Of a stretch of DNA of 64,000 bases, positions 21,006 to 34,182 are shown piece by piece. The stretch comes from Nepenthes gracilis (taxonomy: Eukaryota; Streptophyta; Magnoliopsida; Caryophyllales; Nepenthaceae): positions 11,100,308-11,164,307 of the forward strand of contig BSYO01000020.1 of assembly GCA_033239525.1 (NCBI GenBank). The letters run 5' to 3'. Numbering within the stretch: position 1 is the stretch's first letter; each line of letters starts with the position of its first letter. Position numbers and translations under genes: made by a program. The notes under the pieces are model-generated. The model was not told the DNA's origin and made no database searches. It saw nothing but the letters and a program-made list of their open reading frames with translations.

Positions 21006-22465
21006 AGGTCAAACAATCAGAGTTTTCTATAGCAATCCTTCCAATACTAAAATTAAATTGACACCGAATAAATTATAGAGAGTTAAAAAATAAAAAGTCT
21101 ATTCTGCAGTCTATGTAATCAATATAAGGAGTGTGATGAGTCGAGCTATGAAGTGGCTCAAGAATTCCTTTGTAAGAAAAATGAGAAATGACTAGATCTA
21201 TGATTAGATGCCATCCGACTATTTTGCCGATTGAGTTGGTCATTAGTTAGTGTGATGTGATAATGGATATAATAGTCATGGGTGAGCTTTTATTCTTTTC
21301 CTTTCATTGATAAAGGATCTTGTTTGTACATATTTGAGAGAATTTTATCTCTTATAAAAATAAAAAAAAGACTAAGTTTTTATATCATAATCATTTATAT
21401 TTTAATAAATGATCATAATTTAACTATTTAAAAAATTAAAAAATCTTATTAAAATTAATTATTTTAAAATAATAAAATTATAATTATTCAAACAGTCATG
21501 ATAAAAATAATAAGCGTTTTTATCTCTTTAAAAAATAGAGCCCTCCTCTACCATTGTCTATATTATGCCGGCAATTATCAAAAAAAAGATTAACGAGCTC
21601 TACACTCAATATCATAAAAATATTTTTAAAAAATAACTATATATATTTTTTTTTATTATTTTAAAATATATAATTAATTATAATAATTTTAAACAAATAT
21701 AAAATTTTAAATATATAATTAATCATAAAAATTTTAAATAATTAATTATAATTTAATTACTTTAAACAAATCAAAATCAATTATTTTATAATAATTTAAT
21801 TATAATTATTTATTTCAAATAAACAATTAAAATTAAAAATAAATAAATATCTTATCTCTTTAATATAAAAGATAAGAAAAGAAAGCTTCTGGACCCCACT
21901 AAATTATCGTCTCTGCGGTTGTGCTTATCCACTGCATTAACTGCTGCTGGGACATATTCCAACATATCATATGATGCCACGTAGTCATCAGCTTTTTTGA
22001 ATAAAAAATAGAAAAATAAATTAGAACTGTACGGTTTAACTCATATTTCGTATTATTGTATTTTGTTCAAGGGAAAGGACAATTACAAGCCAGGGACTCA
22101 GTGAGTTGGCAACGTCAGACTCAACTCGAAGCAACATATCGTTTCTGGTGGAAAGCAAAAAGAAGGAAAGAGATTAAGCTGAGTGCCTACGTACAGATGA
22201 AAATCACAAGCAAGCTCGGTCCTGACTGAGCCGAGTTCAACTCGATTTATCTCGGCTGGTGAATCGTTCGTGGACTCACTTTTTGGTTCACAATCTTAGG
22301 AGGCTTCGGAGAGTACCTCTGAGTGACGATATCTGACCTGTGATTACTCCGTTTCAGCGCTCCGGATGAAATCAACTCCCTCCCTTTCCTCATCTCCTCT
22401 TCCGCTGCAAAGATCACCAAAATGAAAACTAAGATCTTAAAATAGGAAACAACAATAAGATGCGA
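21006..22465. other. AT-rich intergenic DNA
   Basis: No gene recognised. Positions 21360-21870 are extremely AT-rich. From about 22080 to 22440 the base composition is more balanced, with repeated 'actcg' and 'ctcgg' motifs, but no open frame or promoter element convinced me. The 3' untranslated part of the ERD15-like gene presumably lies within the last 200-300 bases. Confidence 0.5.
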
Positions 22466-22756
22466 TTATCTTTTTTTTTTATTGGTCCTGAAATAATGTG
22501 CTAGATCCGGGAGATTACGCCTTTTGAGGTGAGCGTCGAAGACGGCATCGAGACCGAGAACATGATCGTCAATTTCGGAAAGGAGGGACTCAGTTTCGGG
22601 ATCATGGAAGCACTCCTGCAGCCAGTAGTCTCGGAACCCAGAGCAGGACCGAACAAGATCCCACCATTGATCCGAGAAGTCCTCAACCGCACGATATGCC
22701 ATCGGCACGAAGATCGGAGCGTTTGGATTCAAGGACGACAACAACGATAACTCCAT
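22466..22756 (-). CDS. ERD15/CID-like PAM2-motif protein
   Basis: A 96-residue single-exon frame from ATG (MELSLLSS) to TAA. Residues 9-28 ([10 protein letters not shown], then AYRAVEDFS) form the PAM2 motif, which in plants binds the MLLE domain of poly(A)-binding protein, followed by the ERD15 signature 'QWWDLVRS....RDYWLQE'. The family includes Arabidopsis ERD15/CID1 and CID2, small acidic, stress-induced proteins that modulate abscisic-acid and drought responses and probably mRNA fate. This protein is shorter than usual (about 130-160 residues) and ends in a basic tail (NKKKR); the later part ([15 protein letters not shown]) keeps only a weak match. No stop or frameshift breaks it. It may be a short paralogue or a truncated copy; I lean to a real gene. 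Confidence 0.82.
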   Translation of the reverse strand: MELSLLSSLNPNAPIFVPMAYRAVEDFSDQWWDLVRSCSGFRDYWLQECFHDPETESLLSEIDDHVLGLDAVFDAHLKRRNLPDLAHYFRTNKKKR

Positions 22757-24122
22757 TCTAGCCAGGATTTGCTGCTTCCTTGTAGTCAGAGAGAGAGAGA
22801 GAGGGGGGAGACTGTAACAGTACCTGGGTTGAATTTTGAAGGGGTTTTGGTCGCCGGTGGCTATGAGTTTGAATTAATGCTAAGACAGCATATGTTTATA
22901 TTGCCGAAGTAACCCTCAAAGTAACCTTACGGGCTCTGACTTGAACTATATTACAGAAATGACCTTCACTAGCTTGCTTTTTTTTTTTTTTGGGCATAGA
23001 TAAAAAAATAAAAATATATAAATTGGAGGTTAATTTAACTAAAAGTTTAATAATTTTATGTACAAATTGTAATGGGTAGTGATGAGATGAAGAGAAGATT
23101 TATTTCCGGTGGTTAAATAGGAGAAAATTAAAAATTTAATTACCAAAACAAAAATAGAACAAAAATAGTAATTCATCAGTGGATTAAAGACCGATCATAG
23201 AATTATCTATCCTTTTTTAATACTTATTTCAACATAGAAATATTTATTTTAATATATATAATATTATTTATACATTTACTTATATACTCATATATATTAA
23301 AATTATTAAAACAATATATAAATCCTACTTAAATTTAATTTTTTCTTTCTAACATCTCCCTCCATATCAAAAATTAATAATTTTAATATAAATAATATAT
23401 AAATATATGTATAAATAATAATTCTCTCTCTCTCTCTCTCTCTCTCTATACACGCATAGTTATGTATGTTTGTACATACATATTAATGCTTTTTTTTTTT
23501 GGGTTTTCCTTTTTTTTCCAATTTTTTAAATATATTATTTCTAAAAAAATGTGTCGATCTATTATTACCCATAAACACTGAAAAAATACGATAAACAAAT
23601 GCTTATAGCATCAATCATTCAATCAAACTATAACAGTTATTTTTCAAAAATTTTTTTAATTAATGAAATCCATTTATACTAATTTTAATAAGTTAAATTA
23701 AGCTATTTTATGAGCTAATCTTAAGTAAGGTACAACTCAATATATCCATTTAAAATAAACAAACTATTCAAGTTTGCTGTGTAAGACCTTTATTTATGGA
23801 TCAGGAAATCCTGCTTCTCCAATATCCACCATTGAATTAAAAATAATTCAATGATGATAATTTAAAATATTAAATAAAAATATCTAAATACAAAAATCTT
23901 ATTTACCGGCTGCTAAACCTGTTCAAGCCAAGTGTTGCTACCGATGACAAGATTTTTTATTTTTTTTTGGGATAAAGATGATCTTTCAAATGTTTATATG
24001 TTGTAGGCACCACTGCAAATTGTATACAAGAAATGAACAGGTTGGTCCAATAAATCTCTTCCTATCAACTTCAGATGATTATACAAACATAAATGAGAAT
24101 GTGTATGGGGATGATCACCTTG
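22757..24122. other. Intergenic DNA between the RER-like gene and the ERD15-like gene
   Basis: It should contain the ERD15-like promoter (just above 22757, including a GA/CT-rich tract at about 22786-22810) and the 3' untranslated region of the RER-like gene. A T run at 22979-22992 and a (TC)n microsatellite at 23423-23447 are visible. The rest is AT-rich without recognisable coding. Confidence 0.5.
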
Positions 24123-27100
24123 CTAATTTTTTATGTCGTCGATTGTGGCCTCGTCTGAGATTTCGCATTTGACGGCGGAATGATCAATAGAATCTGAAGC
24201 TACAAAAGAGGATTTAATCTTTCGAGTCTGCAGCCCCGTGTATCTCGCGAGATCAACCCATTGCTGCAGCATTTTAAGAGACCGAAGCGTAAACGATGGG
24301 AACTTTTGGGAAAGTTAGCGCACCAGCAACACAAAATTCCACTCAAAAAAACAAACTATACGTGTTAGCACAGTTAACAAGGGCAAAATGGGGTGTCACG
24401 GTCGAGTCCTTGGTCACGACTTCGGTGACTGTTGATGCATGTTTGGACTTACCCGTTAATGGTTCTTATAGGTGATATCACGCAGCCGAATTTTGTCCCA
24501 GCCCACAAAATGACGGCGAGGGTTCTTCGTTATTAAAAAGAAAAAAAGGCAAAGAACAAGTAAACAAACTTTTGTTTTACAAAATAGTTTTGATTTTTAA
24601 CTTGAGAGGAACAAGTAACGGAAGGTGTTAAGGATAAGTGAGGAGCTTTCATTTCAAGGAGGACAATGATTTGATCTAACCTGAGTTCCCCAGTAAGAGT
24701 TGATAATCCTTGCAAGAAACGACAGCATGTTTACGAGCAATGTTTCAGACGGTAGAAGTTCAGATATCCGATGCTCAACTAAACCAGCAATCACCTGCAT
24801 TAAGCACCAATTAACACCAACAGTGTATTGATAATTGATGAAGAAAAAACACATTTACTGCAATTCTGCATCAGATTATTCATGTTTTAATCTCTACTGA
24901 TAATACAAACCTAAAAGCTACATACTATCGGTTTTTCGTTAACTAGTGAATCATGAAAGCGATACACACACACAATATCCAAAATTCGTTTCTCTACAAT
25001 TCTACTTGATTACATGTGAAAAAGCACGTTTTGGTGCTAACGAATTTCGACCCCGAAAATTATAGCGGAAGCAACAATAAATAATAATAAATATCTAATA
25101 CACGTAAAAGATATTTAACACTAGATGCTAACGAGATTACAAGCATGCACGAATTAAATAATTAAGAGCAATAAAGATAAAGACTCAATTTTTGGTGACG
25201 AAGTGAAAACTCGATACCCACGGTATCGAGAAAAACACTCCGGGCTTCAACGGCCAGGGAAGCAATGCACTATGAAAATCAACTTACAGACCGGGTGGTA
25301 ACGACGCGCTAACCTAGCCGACTTACTCCCGTCACGTGATCCCTACCAAGGAACTCCTTGGATTTTCCCGCAGCAACGGAACCGGACTCCTTCCGGTCTT
25401 CACGTCAATCTTCCCTCGAACCACTTGAATTTCCAATCACGAACGAGTCTCCTTCACGAACCAACGTCTCCAAACGTGGGTAGAAGAATGAAAGTTTGAA
25501 TGGAAAAAGAAAAAGAAAAATGGTGAGAAAACTCCTTAGATCATGAAGCTCAAAAATGTGTCTTTTGGTTTTCTCAAGAGAAGCTAAATCAATGAAGCAT
25601 GTAAGGCTTTCTTCTCAAGTTTAATGGCTTCACCAGATGAAAACAAAGGCTGTGGCGTGCTTAGGGTTTCAAGAAAATAAGGTATGAATTTATAGTGGAG
25701 CCAAAAACGCGTTTGAAAATTCTGCCCGTTGGGCCGGCGCTCGAGCGCGCAGCGAGCGGCCCCCCTACTGGAATTTCAGCTCGAGCGGTTCTCGAGCTCC
25801 TGGCGAGCCGGGGACCTTCTGGATTTTAGGCTCGAGCGGGAAACGAGCGAGAAGCGAGCGGGAAGGCTTAGGACGGGCTTAAGCGAATGAAGGGCGAACC
25901 GAACGGACTTTAACCCGACAACCCACAACCCGACATCAATACAATAATACATATGGTCACGGAATATGCCAATTAGACAAAATGTTTCTAACAACATGGA
26001 ATCATGTAGCATGATCCTCATCCACTGCACAGAATGTAAACATTTGAAAGATGGGATTGGTGATGGGATATAGAAAGGATGTGAACTACTTTGTAAGTCA
26101 ATCGAGCTCTGTTCATAAATAATGAGGTAGATAGCTATCAGGCAACAATCTTAAGCGATATGGGAGATAGTGCTCCTGATCATTGAAGTAAACGAGAGCA
26201 TTTTAAGTTAATCAGCCCAGACGAACTGAAGCTTTGGATTTTTTTTCAGCGTTCTCAATACTTGTGTTTGCAGCACAAACAGCAGCAAGATCAGCTTGTA
26301 AATGATTCAATCTCCAGCATAAACAAAGGAGTTATAAACTAATAGTGATTAATGTGTACAAAGTATAAACTAAGCAAATGCTTCTGTTACAGTCATAAGC
26401 TATGACTCAGTATAACCGTTTCCTAGATGAGTTACATTAGATGCACAGCAAAATTCATATGCAAAGATGCACGTAGAAAACGAAATGTACTGCCCAAATA
26501 CACAGTGAGCTTATTTTATTTCTTCTCTATACATCTCTTCCCATTTACTGCTTTCCTTCCTGTCTATATACACAGGTAATAAAATGCTATAAAATGGTAC
26601 CATCAGTCAGCAGCAAGATGACGCTTAACAGAAGTGGCAAATCTCACATCCCATATCAAGGTTCCAATTGATCCTAAATCACTATTAAAACGGCATAATA
26701 TTAGGATAGCTCTACTTTCATATTGCCTTCTCTTGGGCAGGGCTTTTACCCCTTGTTAATCATTCCAAGATACAAAAGTAATGCGATTTAGCATCCAAAG
26801 AGATGTAAACGTAACAACTGGAATAGATATATTCATTGATCATATAATTTTAAACAATAATAATCCTGATTTCCTAATTAAAAAAATGTGGCCTAGTGCA
26901 CAAGATTACTACATCTTGAGTTTGGAGGATGTCAAATTTATGCAGTCTTATTCCCAGTTGCAGACAATTTCTATTATTTGAACCCATAACCTTTAGGTCA
27001 CAAAAGAGCAATTTATCATTATACCAACGCTTACCCTCTGATTTCCTAATTGACAGGTAAAATAAATAACGAGTTGTTATATAAGGCAGAATTGTGAACA

Positions 27101-30100
27101 TACTTTCGAAGAAACCTTTTAATAGAAGATCCACCACAATCCAACAGAATCAAAGGCAGACTGCACGAATGCTGTAATTCAAGATCTTACCTATGTGCTT
27201 CCCACAGTTCAAATAGAATTACCCCACACGATGATTTATCCCACAAGGTTCACATATGATGTATAACCAACGAGTTTAGACTTTATCAACAAGTGTAGTC
27301 AATTTACCTGATACCGCATATTGGCAGACGTTCCAAGAAAACAGGCATAGACAAATGCAGTTTTAAATATTGGAGAACGTTTACAGTTCTGATTGGTGAC
27401 CAATGATGGATTGAGGTATCTACGCACTGAAAACAAAGCATTTGAAGCAGCAACAGCCCCGATACTAGAAATAAATCCAACACTTGCAAGTTTCATGCCC
27501 CCAACAAGAACCGATGCAACTCTGTGACTCAGATTCCAATTCTTCCCAGCAGGATTCTTTTGAAAGGCATTATCTGGGATTGATATGAGCAGATCTTTGA
27601 GAGAATCCATCCCATCAGACATAGCAATCTCATCACCAAAACTTAGGAATGAGAGAGTGGGTGCAGGAAGCCACACTGTAAAAAAATCAACTACAGCTCC
27701 CCTGACAGAGTCCGTAATTACATAGTCAAGTTCTTGGAAAAAATTTTCTTTACGCCTTTCATACTGTGCTAGCAAAGTAGTTGTTATTGATATAGTTTCT
27801 TCAATGGCTAATCTGTGCAGAAATTTGGGATCTGCAAGTAATCTCTCTCTGAAACCCTGCATTGAAGGCATGCAATGGTCATTCTTGATGAACTTTCCCA
27901 GGACAGGCTTCCCAAAGAATTGCAACTTAGTGAAGAATCATAAATATGACGACAGAGTTATACTAACATGTTTAGAAGCATGAAACTTCACTGGGAATCT
28001 TTATCATACCTGGAAGCGATGTGAAAGTTCTGAAATGAGAGGATACTGCTCCATATCAAAGAAGTTTTGCAGCACCTCTGGAGATACAAGACCAAGATCA
28101 ATTCCTTTTTGAAGATCCTGACATGCATATCATCAAAATCATATTCATCACTTGAAGGAACACATGATATTTGCACCGAGAACCACTTACAATAAGACTG
28201 CGTTCTATTTGCACTTCATATCTTCTGTACAGCATAAATACACAACCAAAAAGAACAGACACGTATGGTCACTGTTTTGGGGGTAATTTACCTATTGTCA
28301 CATTGTAAGGGGCTCCATAAATTCACTGAAATATCAATTACCAAACAGTAAAATATATTTTGTGACTAGACACAACACAACCACAAATAAATGTTATTGA
28401 TTACCGTTGCAGTTTTGCCATCTTTCTTCCCTAATGATCAGATGGCTAAACCAAGAACAGTACACAGAGGCACTGTTCTTCTGCATGAAGTTAGAAACAA
28501 CTACCACCATACAGCAATATATAGCCTCAAAAGACCTCCTAGTGCATTCTCATTTGATACACATTCACTGAATAGGTTAAGTGGGCTGGGTTGCCCATGT
28601 GAATACAGTAACAGTAAAATCTTCAACTCCTATTCCTAGCATTTGAGAAAAATAATGAAACGGTGTAAAGTGCATGAAAGCAGAAGAAACACTGTTACAA
28701 ACAAATTACCTGGGGCAGCGCATCTCGCCTTCTGCCTGCTGCATTCATCACTCTTGCAATTTCAGCACGATCAAAACAATTTCTACTGCATGGTCTAGCT
28801 GCAGAGTACCATAAGAAATCAGCAACAGGAGCTTCTCCTTCTCTTCGTATGAATTGCCTTTCAGGATCAAGCAGTAATACAACTTGATTCTTCTTTTGCA
28901 TCTTTTTTGAAATTCTTGCTGGAAGCCCAGTTCCTCGTGAACCATACATAACATGACTTGCACCTGTGACTACGACTAGCAAACCAGAAGCTCCAATATC
29001 TGTCATTGCCTGTAGAATTACCTGAGAAATAGTATAATCTTCCACTACTCTTGCCTGGACAGTAAGATAGGAGCTTGGACCAAATGTAGAGGACTGATTT
29101 GAAGAAATCATGTCAATTGATGACCTACGTGAAATGTCTGATATGAATCCTGAACCGGCAGGAGGAGCATATTTTTTGCGATCAGCCTTCGAAAGTCCAC
29201 TAAGCCCTTCAGCTTGAACAGTCCTCAGAATCTGGGCATAGCAGTCAACTTAGGAAGATCTCTCTCAAAAATAAATCATAAGCAAGAACTTTAAGGTGAC
29301 CGTACATATCAGCTTAAACAGTCAACATATTAAGTTCATTATTTGTCCTTACAAGGAAAAAAGAGCATTGCATCTACAAAAACTATATCACAAGCAGATA
29401 GATGACTGCACAGGAGCCAAAGCTGCATTCTTATTGGTTTAGGTGGCAGATGGGAAGGATTTTCACAGCACACAATAATCTTTATGTCAAGACAGGAGTT
29501 CAATACTTACTGAAGATGAACGCTTGTCCTACCAAAAACACATAATGCATGAAAATCACATGAAGTTTTTTTCACATTGCCAGGTGAGCAATGCACATTT
29601 TTTAAGTTAACAACATAGTTGAGTGACCATTATAGATAACTAACATTCAACAGAAGAGTCACTTTTAGGAAATGCTTGTTGGTGTTATCAAAGAATCGCT
29701 ACATGATGAGTAGGCCGGATGAAACATGTGATCTTCAAACTATGAGAATAAGGGCAAGTATTTTTTTAACTTCAGAAAACATTCAGTGTAGTTATAAACA
29801 TTTTGTTTTACTGCATTAGAAAAGTCATTGGATTTTGAGAATTACGATGGCTAGAAGGTTATCTGATTATATAGTTAGAGCTGTCAGAAGGTAATTTAAA
29901 AAAGATAACAGGGACTTCTATAAAACCATCAATCTCTCCACTCTAGGCACAATTTTGCAACGTGCATGTGATGAAATGTAGGAAAGATATTGAGGATACT
30001 CCATTTCAGACAGCATAACTCCATGGTTTATGAGTAATGATGTGATTGAAAATTGGCCGATCATTCAACTTCACGGCGGGATATAACATTCTCAATAACT

Positions 30101-33100
30101 CCAAATGGAAAAATTTCCAATTTGAACCTGTCTCGATAACTCACGCTTATTAGTAACTCTTGAAAAATGGATGGCTGTAAGAAATGATTTGCATACAACG
30201 GCACTTCTTAGTGCATTGTTGGTGCACCTTCAAAGAACACATATACTTAAGCTAATCCAGTCATCTCACAGCTCAGAGATGAAGAAATCCCCATCTAGAT
30301 CTGATGTGACAGCTTCCACCTCGTAGGCATAGTACTTCACATTCAGCAATTATAGGAATAATAAGTATTGATAGAAACAATGTGGGGTTGGATTGCTTTA
30401 GGTCATGGAATGAAATATTGGCTAATACATATTAATATTGCCCCCTATCAACACCAATATTTTTCGATACCCTATCAAAATTGCAGTATGTCTCTATATC
30501 AATAATATATCGTGATATATCAACCACTATGCAAAATATTAGCCAATATATTAAATATTTTTTAATATTTGACCAATATTTCCTTAGCAGATTCCGGCTC
30601 GCCAAAAACAATTTACGATTATTATATTCAATACTGATACGTACCTCAATATGGCTAATAATAATTATGGTCGCAACCAATACTGATATTGACACCGATA
30701 CCAACATTTTAGTCCATGCTTTAGGTTTAATTAATTCTTCTCTGAATTCCAAAAACAGGAGCTAGGGTCAAGCTAACCACAAGACAATATTCCTATACAC
30801 TATTCAAAAATCAATAACATCAAGGAAATATATAGTCAATAGGAAGCTTAATTTTGCTTGAGCATTGAAGAATAAACGAGGTTCTCAAAGTAAATGAATT
30901 AGGCACTTCATAGGATGAGCATGTTTCAAAACTTCTTTTCAAAAATGACACATCTGAGACCATTTTGACCACTCAAACAGAGGTTATGAAGCATATAGAG
31001 AATTGATATAAACAAAGAAAACATCAATTTATATCAATTCAGCAATGGAAGCCAATGTTCTAAGGTCTTCATGCTTGAATGACATACTTTTTGTGGGTTG
31101 TGAGTTTCAGGGATCAAAGAGCATAGAATGGTGGACTTCAACAGAAGGGATTAACAATAAAGAACATCAGATTACTAATGTTCTATCAATTAAGTATAAA
31201 TTATGTTGTTTATTGGCTTTTGAACTATTAGTCAATTTGTCAAAGATGTAATAAAATATATGGAAGAAAAAAGGAAATCTATTGATTGCTCTAATCTGGT
31301 TTCGGCACAAGACTCTCCATGATTAAATGGAAATATGTTGTAGAATACATGTTCAGTGGATATATAATCAAGGTACTTTGGTAGGGTTTAGCAGTTGGGA
31401 AAATAATTGCTGGTGATTTTAAATTCAGGTAAGCAAGGAAAAAAAGGCTGGCATCATTTTGCCAATGACTGAGGACATGGTAAACTACAAATGGCAATTG
31501 CCTAATTTATTATTCGTTGCTCAATCAATCAAGGAAGGAGAAAATGAAATTAAGAAATAATTTTGAGCTTTTGGTTCACTAGTCAATAGATGGCTTGCTC
31601 TTGGTACAATGAATAAGAGTATAGGAATTTTTTTTAATGTAAGTCCTAATACAAGGTTAAAATTCAAGCTATTCTAAAGTTGTATTTCATGGATGGCACA
31701 TCACCCTATGTGAAAGGGTTTCACAATGATAAATAGTTTACAAGTGAATCACAATCAGGAAGCCAAAACAGGCAAGGTTCCAAAAAATGCAGTACTATGC
31801 TGTCAAATTATGAGTTGTATGTAATACGAGATAAGGTAGCCAAGCCATAAATGAACAGCATAGTTGGACAGGTAGAAAATAATTTCTTGATGTCATGAAC
31901 AAATGCACAAAAGGAGACAAAGCCCGCAGAATCTCAAATACCTAGATTGCTTCACTGATAATGGACCATATTACCATAACAAATCATTTTGGGTCACACC
32001 ATGTTATTGAACAGCGTAGAAATTAGTAGATCAAAAGCATAAACATATATCAAATCTTATTAAGTCACTAGCCTTTTTTCAGCTCTTTAGGATATCATGA
32101 CGGTGTGTCGGATGAAGGGGGTGGTACCTGAAGGGGTGTACCGCAAGCAATAAGTCGAACTCCATTATCCCGACAGTAACTTAAAAGAGGCTCAATCTCC
32201 TGCCAGCGCTGAGATGGCCAGTGTGATGTGTAAGACTTTAAAGTGTCTCCTCCTATCCTGGCAATAATTATAAACTTCCTCTATAACTATCTGAACAATT
32301 TCAACTAAAACTTAAACAGAGACAAAGAGAGAGCTGAAGGCATTCTCCACAGACATCTGGATCTAATGAATAAGAAGAATAAGTTTCATGAAATGCAAAC
32401 AATGTTACAATTCGCATTAAACTATATATTGATGACAAGGATAGCCCGAATTCAAGTTATGACTGAGAAAATATCTAACGGAATGGCAATAAATAAAGGC
32501 TTGACCGAAGTATATGATATTTATTTTGGCATGAAATTTGTGTGTGGGAAATGCAATAGTTAAAGTGAAATAAATTAATAGGACCCGATAGAAACTCTCT
32601 TACGTTTGGTAACCAAGCAGTACTTTTCAAAGAGTCATCTTTTGGCTCTTCAAACGTTTTTCCAAAGCACCAAAACATTTATTCAAGAAAGCAAGGGAAA
32701 ATGGAAACAGACGAATGTTGCTTTCAAAATAGGAGAACTTTAACATTATTTAGGCCTCGTTCTCGATTCATTGGATTATTCAACTCTCACAAACCCATGC
32801 TTTGAACGACTGTTTTGAACAACTTATTTATTTTTCAACTCTTGCTGTATCATCATTTTGGTATTTAATAAGCACCAAGTCTGTGCAGATTAATAGTCAA
32901 ACATTGCTGCTGGACTAGCAGTTTCAGCCATTGGCAATACTTATCAACGAAATGGATGAATCTTATCCATTGTGAGTTGTTACTCATATATTGTTTGTGC
33001 TAGTTTCCCACCTAAAATACCAGCAGCAAATACAACTTATCGGACCAACTGCACAATGCTGAAAATTTGCACATGCTAAAACTCGGACAAATCCGAAGAA

Positions 33101-34182
33101 CAATTGCATTAGTTGACAGTCAATGGAAAATTTTGACAGATCTTTTATAAATGAATCTTCATTAGACGACCGCCCTGCGGCTGCAATTCACGTCTTCACT
33201 CGATCTAGGCAAGTTAAGAAACTAGCCTGAGAATAAAATTAGACGATTTAAATCCACAACGGAAAGAGCATGGAGGATTATGTCAGAGAAAACATGAATA
33301 CAATTTATTCGAAGTAAACTGATGGGTAGGAGAAAATCAAGAGAAATCCAAAATAAGGACTATAAATTTTGGTATACGGGGAAGGGATAAAAAGAAAAAT
33401 GAGTAGGGATAAAAAGAAAAATGAGTAGTATAAAAAGAATGAAGTGAACGTAGTATTGATAATAGACATAATAATATGAACGAACAGTTGTCATCAAAAT
33501 TTAGCAAGCAGACGTACCTTCCATCCATATATTGGTTAAGCTGCTCCTGCAAATCACAAGGAAAGGCTTCAAGCGCCAGTGAAATTGACCGCTCACTCGC
33601 CAAACATTTCCTCCTCAAACTCTTTACAATTTCAAGCTCCAATTCTTTATCATCGCGCGTAGGAACCTGCTCAGCTTCTCCTAAATACACAATTTTCGCA
33701 TTTATCAGCTTCTCCCACACCTTGCTCTTGTCCTTCCCCACGGCCAACGGCTCTCCGATCGCGGTCGAATCGTAAATTCTCGAAGCGATCAACTCCTCGC
33801 TCTCCTTCTCCGCCTCTGCCGTCGCCAAAGTCGGCTGCGGTGCAGGCAGTGGAGGTGGAGCGGGAGGCGAACTGTTAGGCGACTTCTCCTCCGCCCTTGC
33901 TATTGCCGATCGAAGAACACATGCTCCCGCTGCGAGAAAAGGCGTCACCAGAACATCTCGTCTAGTCCGATGAATTTCGCCGGAATCCTTGCGTGTTCCG
34001 ACTGAATTTTGTCCATTATGAACGGCAAGGATGACTTGTCGACGTCTACGATTTGAAATTTGCCGGAGAACTTTATTTGCCGGTAAATTTTCCCTATTGT
34101 ACTTTTCCGATGCGATACATCGGCGATGAGGAGCAAGTTCCGGCCTGAGGCCAAATCCGCGTCGCTGGATGTGAATCTTCAT
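24123..34182 (-). CDS. RETICULATA-RELATED 5/6-like chloroplast protein (ChaN-like domain plus DUF3411)
   Basis: Seven coding exons with GT/AG borders and phases that all fit: 34182-33518, 32257-32128, 29231-28710, 28117-28010, 27856-27308, 24794-24681, 24263-24123 (stop TAG). They give 742 residues, close to the family's usual length. Residues 1-97 look like a plastid transit peptide followed by a twin-Arg (74-75), hydrophobic, Ala-Arg-Ala (95-97) stretch. Residues about 150-440 form a ChaN/DUF399-like domain ('[17 protein letters not shown]', '[18 protein letters not shown]', 'LLDPERQF'). Residues about 470-715 are the RETICULATA-like DUF3411 membrane domain ('[20 protein letters not shown]', '[17 protein letters not shown]', '[11 protein letters not shown]'). 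In Arabidopsis this combination occurs in RER5 and RER6, plastid membrane proteins; relatives affect leaf mesophyll and chloroplast development. The biochemical role is unknown. No break is seen. Confidence 0.92.
25012..25998 (-). mobile_element. Solo LTR in intron 5 of the RER-like gene
   Basis: A 977-base block, 25017-25993, starts TG and ends CA and is flanked by a perfect 5-bp duplication ACATG (25012-25016 and 25994-25998). On the minus strand it begins TGTTAGAAAC, the commoner LTR start, so I assign minus. No gag, pol or primer binding site accompanies it, as expected after recombination between two LTRs. It holds a GC-rich patch (25735-25865) with repeated GAGCG/CGCTCG motifs. Family not identified. 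Confidence 0.82.
26866..27051 (-). mobile_element. Au-like SINE with perfect 14-bp target duplication
   Basis: The body, 26880-27037, is flanked on both sides by CTGATTTCCTAATT (26866-26879 and 27038-27051). On the minus strand it has a tRNA-like head with an internal promoter B box (GGTTCAAATAA), the interval 'TTTTGTGACCTAAAGGTTA', then 'AATAAGACTGCATA', 'TTGTGCACTAGGCC' and a short T tail. These match landmarks I remember for the plant Au SINE (GTGACC..GAGGTCACGGGTTC, AGGCTGCGTA, GTGCACCGGG). It is transcribed by Pol III and mobilised by LINE enzymes. It lies in intron 5 of the RER-like gene. Confidence 0.85.
30415..30722. repeat. Dispersed intronic repeat, copy A
   Basis: In intron 2 of the RER-like gene. 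It is AT-rich with recurrent 'gatat', 'ccaatat' and 'atattagcc' words and ends 'accaatactgatattgac...ataccaacattttagtccatg'. The same order of words occurs at 53176-53495 and 55840-56148, so the three are copies of one element. Its class is not clear. Confidence 0.6.

Noticed and set aside
25776..26030. 84-codon minus-strand frame across the edge of the solo LTR
   Set aside because: It spans the LTR boundary and target duplication, so it is a chance fusion of intron and LTR.
26874..27137. 87-codon minus-strand frame
   Set aside because: It covers the Au-like SINE and flanking intron; SINEs encode no protein.
30432..30752. 106-codon minus-strand frame in intron 2 of the RER-like gene
   Set aside because: Composition follows the AT-rich dispersed repeat; Ile/Ser/Tyr-rich with no homology.
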